38,307 nucleotides of DNA from Lentimicrobium sp. (lineage in GTDB: Bacteria; Bacteroidota; Bacteroidia; Bacteroidales; Lentimicrobiaceae). The notes under the pieces are model-generated. The model saw nothing but the letters and a program-made list of their open reading frames with translations. It was not told where the DNA came from and did not search any database. The stretch covers positions 1-38,307 of the forward strand of contig JANJXJ010000045.1 of the NCBI GenBank assembly GCA_024709105.1, read 5' to 3'. Position 1 is the stretch's first letter; the number at the start of each line of letters is the position of its first letter. The position numbers and the translations under genes are program-made. Below, piece after piece: positions 26,970-34,905 of this stretch.

Positions 26970-27574
26970 TGAATGATTCCTCTCAACAAAAGATCATGGG
27001 CAAGATTTTCAGGTGTCGTAAATAATATTGAATCAAACCCGAGTTTACTGGCTACTGCAATATTTTCAGGATTGTCATCAATAAAAATGCATTGTTCTGC
27101 ATCAAGACTATAGCGCTGAAGCAGAAGGTTGAATATTTCCGGGTCAGGTTTTACGAGTTTTTCTTCACCTGAAACAACAATTCCATGAAGATAATTTAAG
27201 AATGGAAATAGTTGTCTGGCAACAGGAAAAGTCTCAGCCGACCAGTTGGTAAGCCCCAAAACCTTATAACCATTGCAGATCAGTTTTTCGAGAATCTCAA
27301 CACTGCCTGCTATTGAGCCGCCCAGCATTTCGGGCCAGCGGTGATGAAAGGCTTCAATCTGAGGCTTCCATTCAGGATGTATGGCTATGCGTTCATTTAC
27401 CCCTTGTTTGAATGGCTTGCCTGCATCCATACTCAGGTTCCATTCCATGGTGCAGATGTTGGCCAGAAACCATTCCATTTTTTCGGCGTCATCAAAAATT
27501 TTTTTATACAAATATCGGGGATTCCAGTCAATGAGTACTCCGCCGAAATCAAAAATGATAGTTTTAGCAGACAT
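26966..27574 (-). CDS. HAD-superfamily hydrolase
   Basis: The 202-residue protein is a HAD subfamily IA phosphatase-like enzyme. Motif I is IIFDFGGVLID with nucleophile Asp9; the usual second Asp is Gly, as in variant-3 members of the YihX kind. Motif II is LGLTNWS, motif III has Lys in EEKLVKPDPEIF, and motif IV is CIFIDDNPENI. A helical cap lies at about 17-85. YihX-like enzymes release sugar from sugar-1-phosphates, including glucose-1-phosphate, but the substrate here cannot be decided and the gene is far from the cellobiose locus. It is cytoplasmic and precedes DUF1697 with a 4-base overlap. Confidence 0.88.
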   Translation of the reverse strand: MSAKTIIFDFGGVLIDWNPRYLYKKIFDDAEKMEWFLANICTMEWNLSMDAGKPFKQGVNERIAIHPEWKPQIEAFHHRWPEMLGGSIAGSVEILEKLICNGYKVLGLTNWSAETFPVARQLFPFLNYLHGIVVSGEEKLVKPDPEIFNLLLQRYSLDAEQCIFIDDNPENIAVASKLGFDSILFTTPENLAHDLLLRGIIQ

Positions 27575-27586
27575 AGTTGATGTAGT

Positions 27587-27632
27587 AAAAAATAACAGAG
27601 TGCTGCGACAATAGATAGCGCAGCACTCTGTT
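27587..27632 (-). terminator. Rho-independent terminator after the lipoprotein gene
   Basis: A perfect 14-base inverted repeat, AACAGAGTGCTGCG (27594-27607) and CGCAGCACTCTGTT (27619-27632), has an 11-base loop. On the minus strand it is followed by A and a run of six T. It lies 44 bases past the lipoprotein stop and only 20 bases before the HAD start codon. Confidence 0.85.
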
Positions 27633-27675
27633 CAGAACGTTCCTTTTATTGATTTGTTGCGGGAACAAGAGATAA

Positions 27676-28335
27676 TTATTTGCCGATACTTGCTCCTTCA
27701 GGTTTAAGCATTTTGAAGTGAGTGGCTTTTTCAGGTTTATCGTATTGAACAAATGAAAGTCCGTTCCCGCTGAAAGTATGACCTAAGAATTCAAGGTAAT
27801 ACCCTCTTTTTGAATAGCTTTCAATCACAATAGTGTTTTTCCCGTCCTGATTTGGCATAAAATGAAGGATGAAGCGTTTTTCGTCAGTGTCAGGAAAATC
27901 ATCATCTTCATCAATTCCCAGATACCACTCTTCGTCTCCGAAAGGTGAGTTGGTTTTGTAAACACCCCACCAATGGTCCTGGTTCTGATAGGAACGTATT
28001 ACAAAAACATTGTTTCCTGCTCCTGCAACCGGACTGAACTGAAAATAGCAGTCTTTTTCTTCTGTAAGCGATTTGATGCTGTATGATTTTGGAACGCCTC
28101 CTTTGTAAAGGATCTGAGAATTGTTGGAATAAATATAGTTGTAATTTTCTGAATCCCGGTCTGTTACCAATACCCATTGCGATGGCCAGGAGATGGTTCC
28201 GAGGGTATTGCCATTGTTATCATCTTTGTCGTCATCTTTTTTGCACGACGACAAGAAAAAGGTTCCCGAAGCCAGTAAAAATAAAACAATGCTGGCTTTT
28301 ATAATTTTTAGATGCCGATTCGTTTTCTTTACCAT
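27676..28335 (-). CDS. Surface-type lipoprotein with an internal repeat, function unknown
   Basis: The 219-residue protein has a lipoprotein signal ending in LSSC (Cys31). CKKDDDKDD follows; a lysine followed by acidic residues fits the lipoprotein export signal that sends Bacteroidota lipoproteins to the cell surface. The mature part has two similar units. One has FQFSPVAGAGNNVFVIRSY (about 97-115), the other FILHFMPNQDGKNTIVIESY (about 150-169), each followed by an aromatic strand. A third weaker unit may start at WVLVTDRDSENYNYIY. Such a three-fold pattern with VI-x-SY strands resembles beta-trefoil (ricin-type) carbohydrate-binding proteins, but no QxW motif is present, so this is only a suggestion. 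It is transcribed alone. Confidence 0.72.
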   Translation of the reverse strand: MVKKTNRHLKIIKASIVLFLLASGTFFLSSCKKDDDKDDNNGNTLGTISWPSQWVLVTDRDSENYNYIYSNNSQILYKGGVPKSYSIKSLTEEKDCYFQFSPVAGAGNNVFVIRSYQNQDHWWGVYKTNSPFGDEEWYLGIDEDDDFPDTDEKRFILHFMPNQDGKNTIVIESYSKRGYYLEFLGHTFSGNGLSFVQYDKPEKATHFKMLKPEGASIGK

Positions 28336-28740
28336 AACAAACTTCTTTTTAAAAGTGAAACAATACAGAAAATAATTATTGCCGGTTAAAAACCAGATAA
28401 TTATTAAAAAACTAACAGCTGCTAAAGTGGCTTAGAAAATGCAACTGATACTAAGTTATTGAATAACAGAAGACTCATCATATTGTTTAAATTGTTTGAT
28501 TTTTTCATAGAGGCAGTTACGTAATGTATATTCTTGTACTTAGCTTTGGTTATATTTGGAATATGTTGAAACAGAATTGTATTTTTGAGCAGTACTTGAA
28601 CGATTAATGATAGGGTTAAAAAATTTAAAATGAATTTCTTGAAAATAATAGTCGATAGAAATAGAAATTATGATTCTTGAGCTGTTTTTCTTATGAATTT
28701 TACGTGAATCTCAAGGAATATTGCCTGAAAATCAAATAAA
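28336..28740. other. AT-rich divergent gap without a gene
   Basis: The gap between the lipoprotein gene and the cold-shock promoter has no plausible open frame. Two copies of the self-complementary ATAATTAT flank the 16-base segment starting at 28381, close to the lipoprotein start. A TATATTTG at 28551-28558 resembles a -7 element but lacks a -33 partner and leads to no gene. No tRNA or conserved small RNA is recognisable. Confidence 0.4.
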
Positions 28741-28772
28741 TTGATAATAGTGTTAAAATATGTGTATCTTTG
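28741..28772 (+). promoter_or_regulatory. Cold-shock gene promoter
   Basis: TTG (28741-28743) and TATCTTTG (28765-28772) are separated by 21 bases. The leader would be only about 20 bases, much shorter than the long thermosensing leader of enterobacterial cspA. Confidence 0.55.
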
Positions 28773-28800
28773 CCCCCTCAACAAAATTAATTTTATCACC

Positions 28801-28992
28801 ATGAGTAAAGGAAAAGTAAAATTCTTCAATGATCAGAAGGGTTTCGGATTCATTAAAGACAATGATTCAGATGCTGAATATTTCGTTCACGTATCTGGCC
28901 TTATTGACGAAATAAGGGAAAACGACGAAGTAACCTTCGATCTTAAAGAAGGAAGAAAAGGATTAAATGCAGTGAATGTTAAAGTGATTTAA
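28801..28992 (+). CDS. cspA: Cold-shock domain protein
   Basis: From the ATG at 28801 the protein has 63 residues, a single cold-shock OB fold. The RNA-binding motifs are KGFGFI (RNP1) and EYFVHVSGL (RNP2), within MSKGKVKFFNDQKGFGFI and the following strands. An upstream ORF extension would begin inside the promoter and is rejected. It likely melts RNA secondary structure as a chaperone. The gene is monocistronic, with its own promoter and a strong terminator 21 bases after the stop. The cspA symbol is used for family membership, not for proven cold induction. Confidence 0.93.
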   Translation: MSKGKVKFFNDQKGFGFIKDNDSDAEYFVHVSGLIDEIRENDEVTFDLKEGRKGLNAVNVKVI

Positions 28993-29012
28993 TATATCCG
29001 ACATAATTCTTT

Positions 29013-29038
29013 AAGTCCGCCTCCGGCGGACTTTTTTT
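29013..29038 (+). terminator. Rho-independent terminator after the cold-shock gene
   Basis: The GC-rich hairpin AAGTCCGCC (29013-29021) and GGCGGACTT (29025-29033) has a three-base loop and is followed by a T run. Confidence 0.9.
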
Positions 29039-29044
29039 ATGCTT

Positions 29045-29092
29045 ATAAACTTAAAAAGCCAACTCCTTTAAGGGTTGGCTTTTTAAGTTTAT
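29045..29092 (-). terminator. Bidirectional terminator between the cold-shock and ompH genes
   Basis: A perfect 19-base inverted repeat occupies 29045-29063 and 29074-29092 with a 10-base loop. The GCCAAC/GTTGGC core is flanked by A and T runs inside the stem. It begins 13 bases past the ompH stop and ends the envelope cluster; it also backs up the cold-shock terminator. Confidence 0.85.
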
Positions 29093-29104
29093 TATAAAAT
29101 CAAA

Positions 29105-29620
29105 CTATTTGAGTCCGAGTTTCTTTTTAACGAGTGGCATAAGATCGTCAGCAGGTTCGGTATAAAGAACCAGCCCTTCGGTTGAGTTAAGTACAAAACT
29201 GTAACCGTTTTCTTTTGCTACTTCCTTAACAGCATTTCTGGCTTTTTCAATAAGCGGTGCAGTGAGCTCAACTTCTTTGTTCTGAAGATCTTCCTGGGCA
29301 GTTTGCTGGAACTCCTGAATGCGGCGCTGCAGGTCAACAATCTCTTTTTCTTTAGTCTGCTTAATAATGTTAGACATGGTAGCGAGATTGGTCTGATACT
29401 CATTCAATTTGGTTTCATATTCGGTTTGCATTACCTGAAACTGTGCCTGAAGCTGCTCCTGATATGCAGTAAATGCAGTGCGGATTGAATCCTGACCGGG
29501 CATCATTTCATAAAGCTCTGCAAAGTTAATGTGGCCTAATTTCTGTGATTTCTGGGCACTTACCTGCATGGCTGAAACGGCTATGACAAGCACAATAAAG
29601 ATTTTCAGAACGTTTTTCAT
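29105..29620 (-). CDS. ompH: OmpH/Skp-like periplasmic chaperone, second copy
   Basis: This 171-residue periplasmic protein has a signal peptide (1-22, cleavage after VSA). The small N-terminal strand region LGHINFAELYEMMPG is followed by a long helical, Gln/Glu/Lys-rich coiled coil (about 45-125). It then returns to a strand region with YSFVLNSTEGLVLYTEP. This is the jellyfish layout of Skp/OmpH, a trimer that holds unfolded outer-membrane proteins on their way to the Bam machine. It is the last gene of the envelope cluster, with an extra promoter in the 116-base gap before it. Tandem ompH copies after bamA are normal in Bacteroidota. Confidence 0.9.
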   Translation of the reverse strand: MKNVLKIFIVLVIAVSAMQVSAQKSQKLGHINFAELYEMMPGQDSIRTAFTAYQEQLQAQFQVMQTEYETKLNEYQTNLATMSNIIKQTKEKEIVDLQRRIQEFQQTAQEDLQNKEVELTAPLIEKARNAVKEVAKENGYSFVLNSTEGLVLYTEPADDLMPLVKKKLGLK

Positions 29621-29652
29621 GTATTCAATTGGTTTTTAGTTTAATTGACGCG

Positions 29653-29680
29653 CAAAAATAGAAAAATTTCTTTACCGCAA
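29653..29680 (-). promoter_or_regulatory. Internal promoter before the second ompH
   Basis: On the minus strand TTG (29678-29680) and TATTTTTG (29653-29660) are separated by 17 bases. It would allow this chaperone to be expressed independently of the rest of the cluster. Confidence 0.55.
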
Positions 29681-29736
29681 GGCAGTTTTATCTTTCTATA
29701 GTTTTAAAAAAAGTTAATTACTCACAAACTTAGTTG

Positions 29737-30264
29737 CTATTGCCTGCTTTTGTAGGAGTAACCCATTTTATCAAGCACCTCCTCGCTGATGTCGTAGCGG
29801 GGGTTGGTGTACATCATGGAAACACTGCCTGCCTTATCAAATACAACAGCATAGTTGTCGGCTGCTGCAATGGATTCAATGGCAGTGTAAATTTTCTCCT
29901 GTATGGGTTTTATCAGTTCCTGGCGGCGTTTGAAAAGGTCGCCGTTATTACCGAAACGTTGTTTCTGCAAGTCTTTTGCTGCTTTTTCCTTGTTGATGAT
30001 TTCCTCTTCGCGTTTCAGCTTGATGTCTTCGGGCAATAGTACGGCTTCAGCTTTAAAATTGCGATACAGCTGGTCAATTTCAGCAAATTTGGCTTCAATT
30101 TCTTTTTGCCATTGTATAGAAAGTTCATCAATTTCAGTTTTGGCATCGGCATATTCGGGAATGTTTTCCAGAATAAAATCGCTGTCAACATAAGCAAATT
30201 TCTGAGCAAATGAAGTAAATCCGGCCAACAGAAGTACTGCAGCAATAACTAAGGTCTTTTTCAT
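29737..30264 (-). CDS. ompH: OmpH/Skp-like periplasmic chaperone, first copy
   Basis: The protein has 175 residues when started at the ATG of 30262-30264. This start gives the signal peptide MKKTLVIAAVLLLAGFTSFA directly, and it is preceded by GGGAGGACCAACC, a clear Shine-Dalgarno-like sequence that is rare in this phylum. An upstream in-frame ATG would add MGGPT. The mature protein has KFAYVDSDFILENIPEYADA, a coiled coil (about 40-120) and the closing strand NYAVVFDKAGSVSMMYTNP. It should guard unfolded outer-membrane proteins in the periplasm before delivery to BamA, whose gene lies 125 bases upstream. Confidence 0.9.
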   Translation of the reverse strand: MKKTLVIAAVLLLAGFTSFAQKFAYVDSDFILENIPEYADAKTEIDELSIQWQKEIEAKFAEIDQLYRNFKAEAVLLPEDIKLKREEEIINKEKAAKDLQKQRFGNNGDLFKRRQELIKPIQEKIYTAIESIAAADNYAVVFDKAGSVSMMYTNPRYDISEEVLDKMGYSYKSRQ

Positions 30265-30389
30265 GGTTGGTCCTCCCATTTTTTATTTTGAGGTTTGTTT
30301 ATTTGTTTAACTCATTCTGCTCTGCAAAAAACCTGCCACAATTTCATTCCTTTTTTCTGTTTTGGTTTCACACAGACAGTCAAAAGTCT

Positions 30390-33017
30390 TTAGTCAATAC
30401 TCTGGTTAATTGAGAAGTGGAATTGTCCTTTGTTTGCTGAGGGCAATCCGGGGATATCGTCAAATCCGTAACCCCAGTCGAGGCCAAGCAAACCAAACAT
30501 CGGCAAAAATACCCTGACTCCGACACCAGCCGAACGTTTCAGAGAGAATGGATTAAAACTCTTGAAGTCTTTCCATGCATTTCCGGCTTCGGCAAAGGTC
30601 ATCACATAAATGGTGGCACTCGGATTGAGTGACAGCGGATAGCGCAGTTCGAGTGTGGTTTTGTTGTAAATGGTACCTCCGGTGTTGCGGTTCAGGTAAT
30701 AATCGGGGGTAAGACTTTCGTTGGAGTAGCCTCTCATACCAATGATTTCGCGGCCATCCAGGTTGTTGTAGCCCGAAAGTCCGTCGCCACCCAGATAGAA
30801 TCTGTCGAAAGGAGTAACGCCTATATCTGAATTGTAAAGACCCAGGAATCCGTATTTGGTGCGGGCACTCAGTACTAAGTTGCCAACAATTTGCCTGTAA
30901 AGCGAAAAGTTGAACTTCCATTTGTGATACTCAATCCATTTAAACTTATCTTCGTCAGCCATGGTTTTATAATTCTTGTCGCTAAACAGAGAGTAAGGAG
31001 GAGTAATATCAAGGCTGAGCGATACTTCTGAGCCAGAGCGCTGGAAGATGGGGCTGTCAATCGAATTGCGGGCCAGTGTGATACCGTAACTGAAGTTATA
31101 ATACTTTCCTGTGCCGCCGCCAAATGAAAATACACTGCTGTAATTGTTGAGTCTGTATGTCTGAAGGCTGATTCGCTGCATCAGGGTGAAATAGTCGTCG
31201 GGCCATGCCAGCCTTTTGCCAAGCATTAGCATAAAGCCATCAATTTTGAAGGCACGGTAATCGGCGTCTTTTTTTGAGACTCCGTTTGAATAAAGTGAAT
31301 GGTAGTAGCTAACGCTGAAAGAGTTGGGCTTTTTGCCGCCCAGCCAGGGTTCGGTAAAGGAGGCGCTGTAACTCAGGTAACCTTTTCCATACGATTGCAA
31401 CCTGAGGCTGAGTTTTTGCCCGTCTCCGGATGGTATGGGCCTCCAGGCCGATGGCTGGAACATTTTGCGGGCCGAAAAGTTGTTAAACGAGAGCCCGAGT
31501 GTACCCACAACTCTTCCGTAACCCCAGCCACCCGAGAGCTCAATCTGGTCAGATGAAGTTTCTTCTACCTTATATTCTATATCCACAGTTCCTTCGTTGG
31601 GATTGGGTATGGGAGTCGGAACAATTTTTTCGGGGTCGAAATACCTGAGTTGCGCAAGTTCGCGTGTGGTACGTATGATGTCGGAACGGCTGAACATCTG
31701 ACCCGGCCGGGTACGCAATTCGCGCATCACCACATGGTCGTTGGTACGGGTGTTTCCTTTGAGAATTACTTTGTTGATGGTGGCTTGTTTGCCTTCGCGT
31801 ATGCGCATTTCCATGTCAATCGTGTCGTTCTCAACCCTGATTTCAACAGGAGTAACCGAGAAAAACAGATACCCGTCGTCCAGGTAAAGTGTACTTACGT
31901 CAATTTCGTTGGGATTGTAGTTGAGGTTGGCTTCCAGCTCACTTTGGTTGTAAACGTCGCCGCGCTTGATTTTAAGTACCTCGTTCAGTTGCTCGGCTGA
32001 GTATTTGGTATTGCCCACCCATCTGATGTCACCAAAATAATACCTGCGTCCTTCATCAATTACAAAATCTATATTGATGGTTTTTGGTCCGGTGCGGTAG
32101 ATGGAATCTTTTACAATCACTGCATCGCGGAAACCGGCATCGTTGTATTTGGTGATAAGTGCAATTTTATCTTCACTGAAGTCGTCCTGTATAAACTTGG
32201 AAGCTTTGAAAATCCTGAACCTTAGGTTCTCATTTACAATATTTTTAGCTTCTTCAACTATGGTGTCGGCATTAAACGTAAAAACCTTGGCCGGGAAACG
32301 GAAAACAAATTCATCCAATGCTTTAAATGGCCTCACAATCCCTCTGTCTTTGGTGTTTTTCAGGGCTTTTTTAAGTTTGGCATCACTCAGATTTTCGTTG
32401 CCGATGAAGTTGATTTCATCAATTTTAACTTTCTGATTTTTGTCAATCTTTATGACTAAAGTTACTTCATTGGCTTTCAGGCTGTCCTTTATTTGTTCAA
32501 TATCCACTTCGGTATTCAGGAAACCTTTGGCGGTGAAGTGCTTTTTGATGATGTTTGAGGTTCTGATGATTACATTTTCGGTAACAACATCACCTTTCAT
32601 GAGCTTAATTTTATCTCTCAGGTCGTCGGCTTCGGCTTTTTTTATGCCTTTGAATGTAAATTTATCCAGCCTTGGGCGTTCTCTCAGCTCGATGTTCAGA
32701 AAAACCAGTTCGCCGGTAAACTTTGTGGCCGAGATTCTTACGTTGTCAAACAATCCCTGTGCCCATAGTTTTTCGATGGCTCTTCTGATTTTATCGCCCG
32801 GGATTTCAATCTTATCAGCAACCTGAAGGCCTGAGAGCATGATAAGTACATTGTGGTCGAGATATTGAACCCCGCTAACGGTTACTCCTCCGATGATGTA
32901 CTCTTTGGGATTGGAATAGTCAATCTCGCTGAGGTCATCACCAAGCCTCACCTGTGCAGACAGGCTGGTAGCAGAAAATAGTAGAGCGAGGGCAATCAGG
33001 CAGGTTTTGAATTTCAT
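30390..33017 (-). CDS. bamA: Outer-membrane protein assembly factor BamA
   Basis: The 875-residue Omp85 protein inserts beta-barrels into the outer membrane. A signal peptide (1-21, SLSA before Gln) is followed by POTRA domains in the periplasm (about 40-480), each with the strand-helix-helix-strand pattern, such as GGVTVSGVQYLDHNVLIML and IDEINFIGNENLSDAKLKKA. The C-terminal barrel (about 490-875) has the loop-6 motif MRGY (761-764) and the final strand QFHFSINQ. Length is a little above the E. coli protein, as usual in Bacteroidota. It lies downstream of uppS and upstream of two skp-like genes, the standard arrangement. The start codon sits in a possible small hairpin (33015-33049). Confidence 0.96.
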   Translation of the reverse strand: MKFKTCLIALALLFSATSLSAQVRLGDDLSEIDYSNPKEYIIGGVTVSGVQYLDHNVLIMLSGLQVADKIEIPGDKIRRAIEKLWAQGLFDNVRISATKFTGELVFLNIELRERPRLDKFTFKGIKKAEADDLRDKIKLMKGDVVTENVIIRTSNIIKKHFTAKGFLNTEVDIEQIKDSLKANEVTLVIKIDKNQKVKIDEINFIGNENLSDAKLKKALKNTKDRGIVRPFKALDEFVFRFPAKVFTFNADTIVEEAKNIVNENLRFRIFKASKFIQDDFSEDKIALITKYNDAGFRDAVIVKDSIYRTGPKTINIDFVIDEGRRYYFGDIRWVGNTKYSAEQLNEVLKIKRGDVYNQSELEANLNYNPNEIDVSTLYLDDGYLFFSVTPVEIRVENDTIDMEMRIREGKQATINKVILKGNTRTNDHVVMRELRTRPGQMFSRSDIIRTTRELAQLRYFDPEKIVPTPIPNPNEGTVDIEYKVEETSSDQIELSGGWGYGRVVGTLGLSFNNFSARKMFQPSAWRPIPSGDGQKLSLRLQSYGKGYLSYSASFTEPWLGGKKPNSFSVSYYHSLYSNGVSKKDADYRAFKIDGFMLMLGKRLAWPDDYFTLMQRISLQTYRLNNYSSVFSFGGGTGKYYNFSYGITLARNSIDSPIFQRSGSEVSLSLDITPPYSLFSDKNYKTMADEDKFKWIEYHKWKFNFSLYRQIVGNLVLSARTKYGFLGLYNSDIGVTPFDRFYLGGDGLSGYNNLDGREIIGMRGYSNESLTPDYYLNRNTGGTIYNKTTLELRYPLSLNPSATIYVMTFAEAGNAWKDFKSFNPFSLKRSAGVGVRVFLPMFGLLGLDWGYGFDDIPGLPSANKGQFHFSINQSID

Positions 33018-33105
33018 CCGTAAATAATTTTTTTTTCAAGGGTCGGATGGAACCCACATGCAGAAAGTTTAATTACATACAGTTTTGAGTATGTAATACA
33101 TGTGG
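33015..33105 (-). promoter_or_regulatory. Structured gap between uppS and bamA
   Basis: The 91-base gap carries nested inverted repeats: CCACATG (33054-33060) with CATGTGG (33099-33105), enclosing ATTACATAC (33072-33080) with GTATGTAAT (33089-33097). A further 6-base pair, CATCCG (33015-33020) with CGGATG (33044-33049), includes the bamA start codon. No T run follows on the minus strand, so it is not a standard terminator. It may be an mRNA processing or stability element. Confidence 0.45.
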
Positions 33106-33108
33106 ATT

Positions 33109-33864
33109 TCATTTATTGATTAAAGGTTTTATTTGTTCACTTGTCATTCCGAAACGTCTTTCGCGGTTCTGGAAATCGAGAATGGCTTCGTAAAGATCAT
33201 CTCTCCTGAAATCGGGCCATAGTTTTGGCGTAAAATACAATTCGGAATATGCAGCCTGCCAGAGCAGGAAGTTGCTTATTCTGTATTCGCCGCTGGTTCT
33301 TATGAGCAGTTCAGGGTCAGGTATATCTTTGGTTTCAAGGTAATTGTTAAAAAGATCCTGGTCAATGTTTTCAGGGTCAAGTTTTCCGTTTTTGACTTCC
33401 TCTGCCAATTTTTGAGCAGCATTGGCTATTTCCCATCTGCCGCTGTAATTGAGAGCCAGAATCAGATCCATCCGGCTGTTGTGCCTGGTTTTTTCCATGG
33501 TGTCGAGCAACTGGCTGTAGCATTCAGGTTGCAACTGATCTACATTTCCAATGGCCCGAAGCCTGATGTTGTTTTCCATTAATGTTCCCAGCTCCGAGTT
33601 CAGGGTGAGCACCAGCAGATTCATCAATGCATCCACTTCGCATTTGGGACGTTTCCAGTTTTCGGTAGAAAAAGCGTAGAGGGTAAGAAAACCTACCCCC
33701 AGCTCAGCAGCTGTTGTGGCAGCCTGCCTTACCGATTCCACACCATTCTGGTGGCCAAATACTCTCATTTCGCCCCTGCTTTTTGCCCATCGCCCGTTGC
33801 CATCCATAATAATGGCAATGTGCCGGGGCAATCTTTGAGGGTCTATTTTGTCTTTAAGATCCAT
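33109..33864 (-). CDS. uppS: Undecaprenyl diphosphate synthase
   Basis: The 251-residue cytoplasmic cis-prenyltransferase adds isopentenyl units to farnesyl diphosphate to make the undecaprenyl carrier of peptidoglycan, O-antigen and capsule synthesis. The N-terminal signature is HIAIIMDGNGRWAK with catalytic Asp21; the segments FLTLYAFSTENWKRP and LALNYSGRWEI follow. The C-terminal signature is LLIRTSGEYRISNFLLWQAA, then YSELYF and WPDFRRDDL. Length and motifs are normal for the family. It lies between the DUF6089 gene and bamA. Confidence 0.96.
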   Translation of the reverse strand: MDLKDKIDPQRLPRHIAIIMDGNGRWAKSRGEMRVFGHQNGVESVRQAATTAAELGVGFLTLYAFSTENWKRPKCEVDALMNLLVLTLNSELGTLMENNIRLRAIGNVDQLQPECYSQLLDTMEKTRHNSRMDLILALNYSGRWEIANAAQKLAEEVKNGKLDPENIDQDLFNNYLETKDIPDPELLIRTSGEYRISNFLLWQAAYSELYFTPKLWPDFRRDDLYEAILDFQNRERRFGMTSEQIKPLINK

Positions 33865-33941
33865 CCGTCAGAATCACGAAACTAAATTAGGCTGTATTAT
33901 TATTCACCCATGAATTCCGGTGTTAATAATTGTTAACCAGG

Positions 33942-34754
33942 TTAATAAAAAACGTTAAGGCATCTTTCCCTTTCAAGGTAATTGAGTCGTATTGAAAGGC
34001 TTACGCCAAAAAATGAATACCAGTCGTTGTATGTGGGGTCGCCTCTTTGCATTCCCCGGTTGTGGCTGAGCGTTGGGTCGGAAGCCAATCCCGCAGCATT
34101 GGTTTCGCCGGGGGTAAGGCTTTGTAAATCAAGATAATATGTAGTGCTGATGTCGTCAATGTAATCGGTAAAGGTTTTTCTCATTCCCCAGTCAACCGAA
34201 AGCCCCATAAAGCTGTTGAGGCTGTATTTAACTCCGATTCCAAATGGTATTGCAAACTGGGTGCGTTTGTACATTTTCCGCTCAGGATAAACACTTCCCT
34301 GTCCTTCGGTTGCCAGCCCGTGCAGCTCATAGGTAGTGCCGCCATAACTTGCTTTGGGATTAAACAGGAACAATGATCCTCCGGCATACATGTAAGGGGT
34401 TACAAAATGCCTGAGGCTGCCGATAAAGTAGTCGAAAAAATTCAGCTCAAAAGTGGCTGATATGTCGGTAATTGGTGAGGTAAAGTTCAGTCCCCGGTTG
34501 GTATTTACCTTCGAAATCATATCATCGCCGGTAAGGGTTCCGTAGGTGAATGCTCCTTTTATTGCAGTACGCTCATTAAAGTTGTGTCTGATAAAGCCGC
34601 CGAAAGCTGGTTTTGAAAGCAGGAAGGGTTTCCCCGGATTTAATTCGCCGAGATAGTATGACCCGCCGCCAAAAATGCCTATTTCTCCGTAACGCTGGGC
34701 CCGGAGAGATACAGTTGCAATAAGAAGAATAAGGACAAAAATCAGTTTTTTCAT
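33942..34754 (-). CDS. DUF6089 outer-membrane beta-barrel protein
   Basis: The 270-residue protein has a signal peptide (1-19, SLRA before Gln). Alternating strands follow, rich in Gly and Tyr, for example YGEIGIFGGGSYYLGEL, FGGFIRHNFNERTAIKGAF and FGIGVKYSLNSFMGLSVDWG. It ends in a short strand region with WYSFFGVSLSIRL. This matches DUF6089, a small barrel family that sits beside nadK/uppS/bamA in many Bacteroidota genomes. The position in an outer-membrane assembly cluster suggests a role as an envelope component or Bam-associated factor, but no activity is established. A -7 element (34854-34861) may start transcription here. Confidence 0.82.
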   Translation of the reverse strand: MKKLIFVLILLIATVSLRAQRYGEIGIFGGGSYYLGELNPGKPFLLSKPAFGGFIRHNFNERTAIKGAFTYGTLTGDDMISKVNTNRGLNFTSPITDISATFELNFFDYFIGSLRHFVTPYMYAGGSLFLFNPKASYGGTTYELHGLATEGQGSVYPERKMYKRTQFAIPFGIGVKYSLNSFMGLSVDWGMRKTFTDYIDDISTTYYLDLQSLTPGETNAAGLASDPTLSHNRGMQRGDPTYNDWYSFFGVSLSIRLNYLERERCLNVFY

Positions 34755-34853
34755 AATCGGGTCATCATCCGCCTGTAGCGGAAAACATGCTTTGTGAGCT
34801 GGTTAATAAATGTTTTTGATTTTATCCGGCTCATTTTAACCTGTTTTGGCCTG

Positions 34854-34861
34854 CAAAAGTA
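34854..34861 (-). promoter_or_regulatory. -7 element before the DUF6089 gene
   Basis: On the minus strand this reads TACTTTTG, a consensus match in the 151-base gap between nadK and the DUF6089 gene. The -33 partner is unclear. Confidence 0.4.
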
Positions 34862-34905
34862 AGAAAAAAATTCAGCCGAAAAGCATTTAAAAACCAAAGG
34901 ACAAA

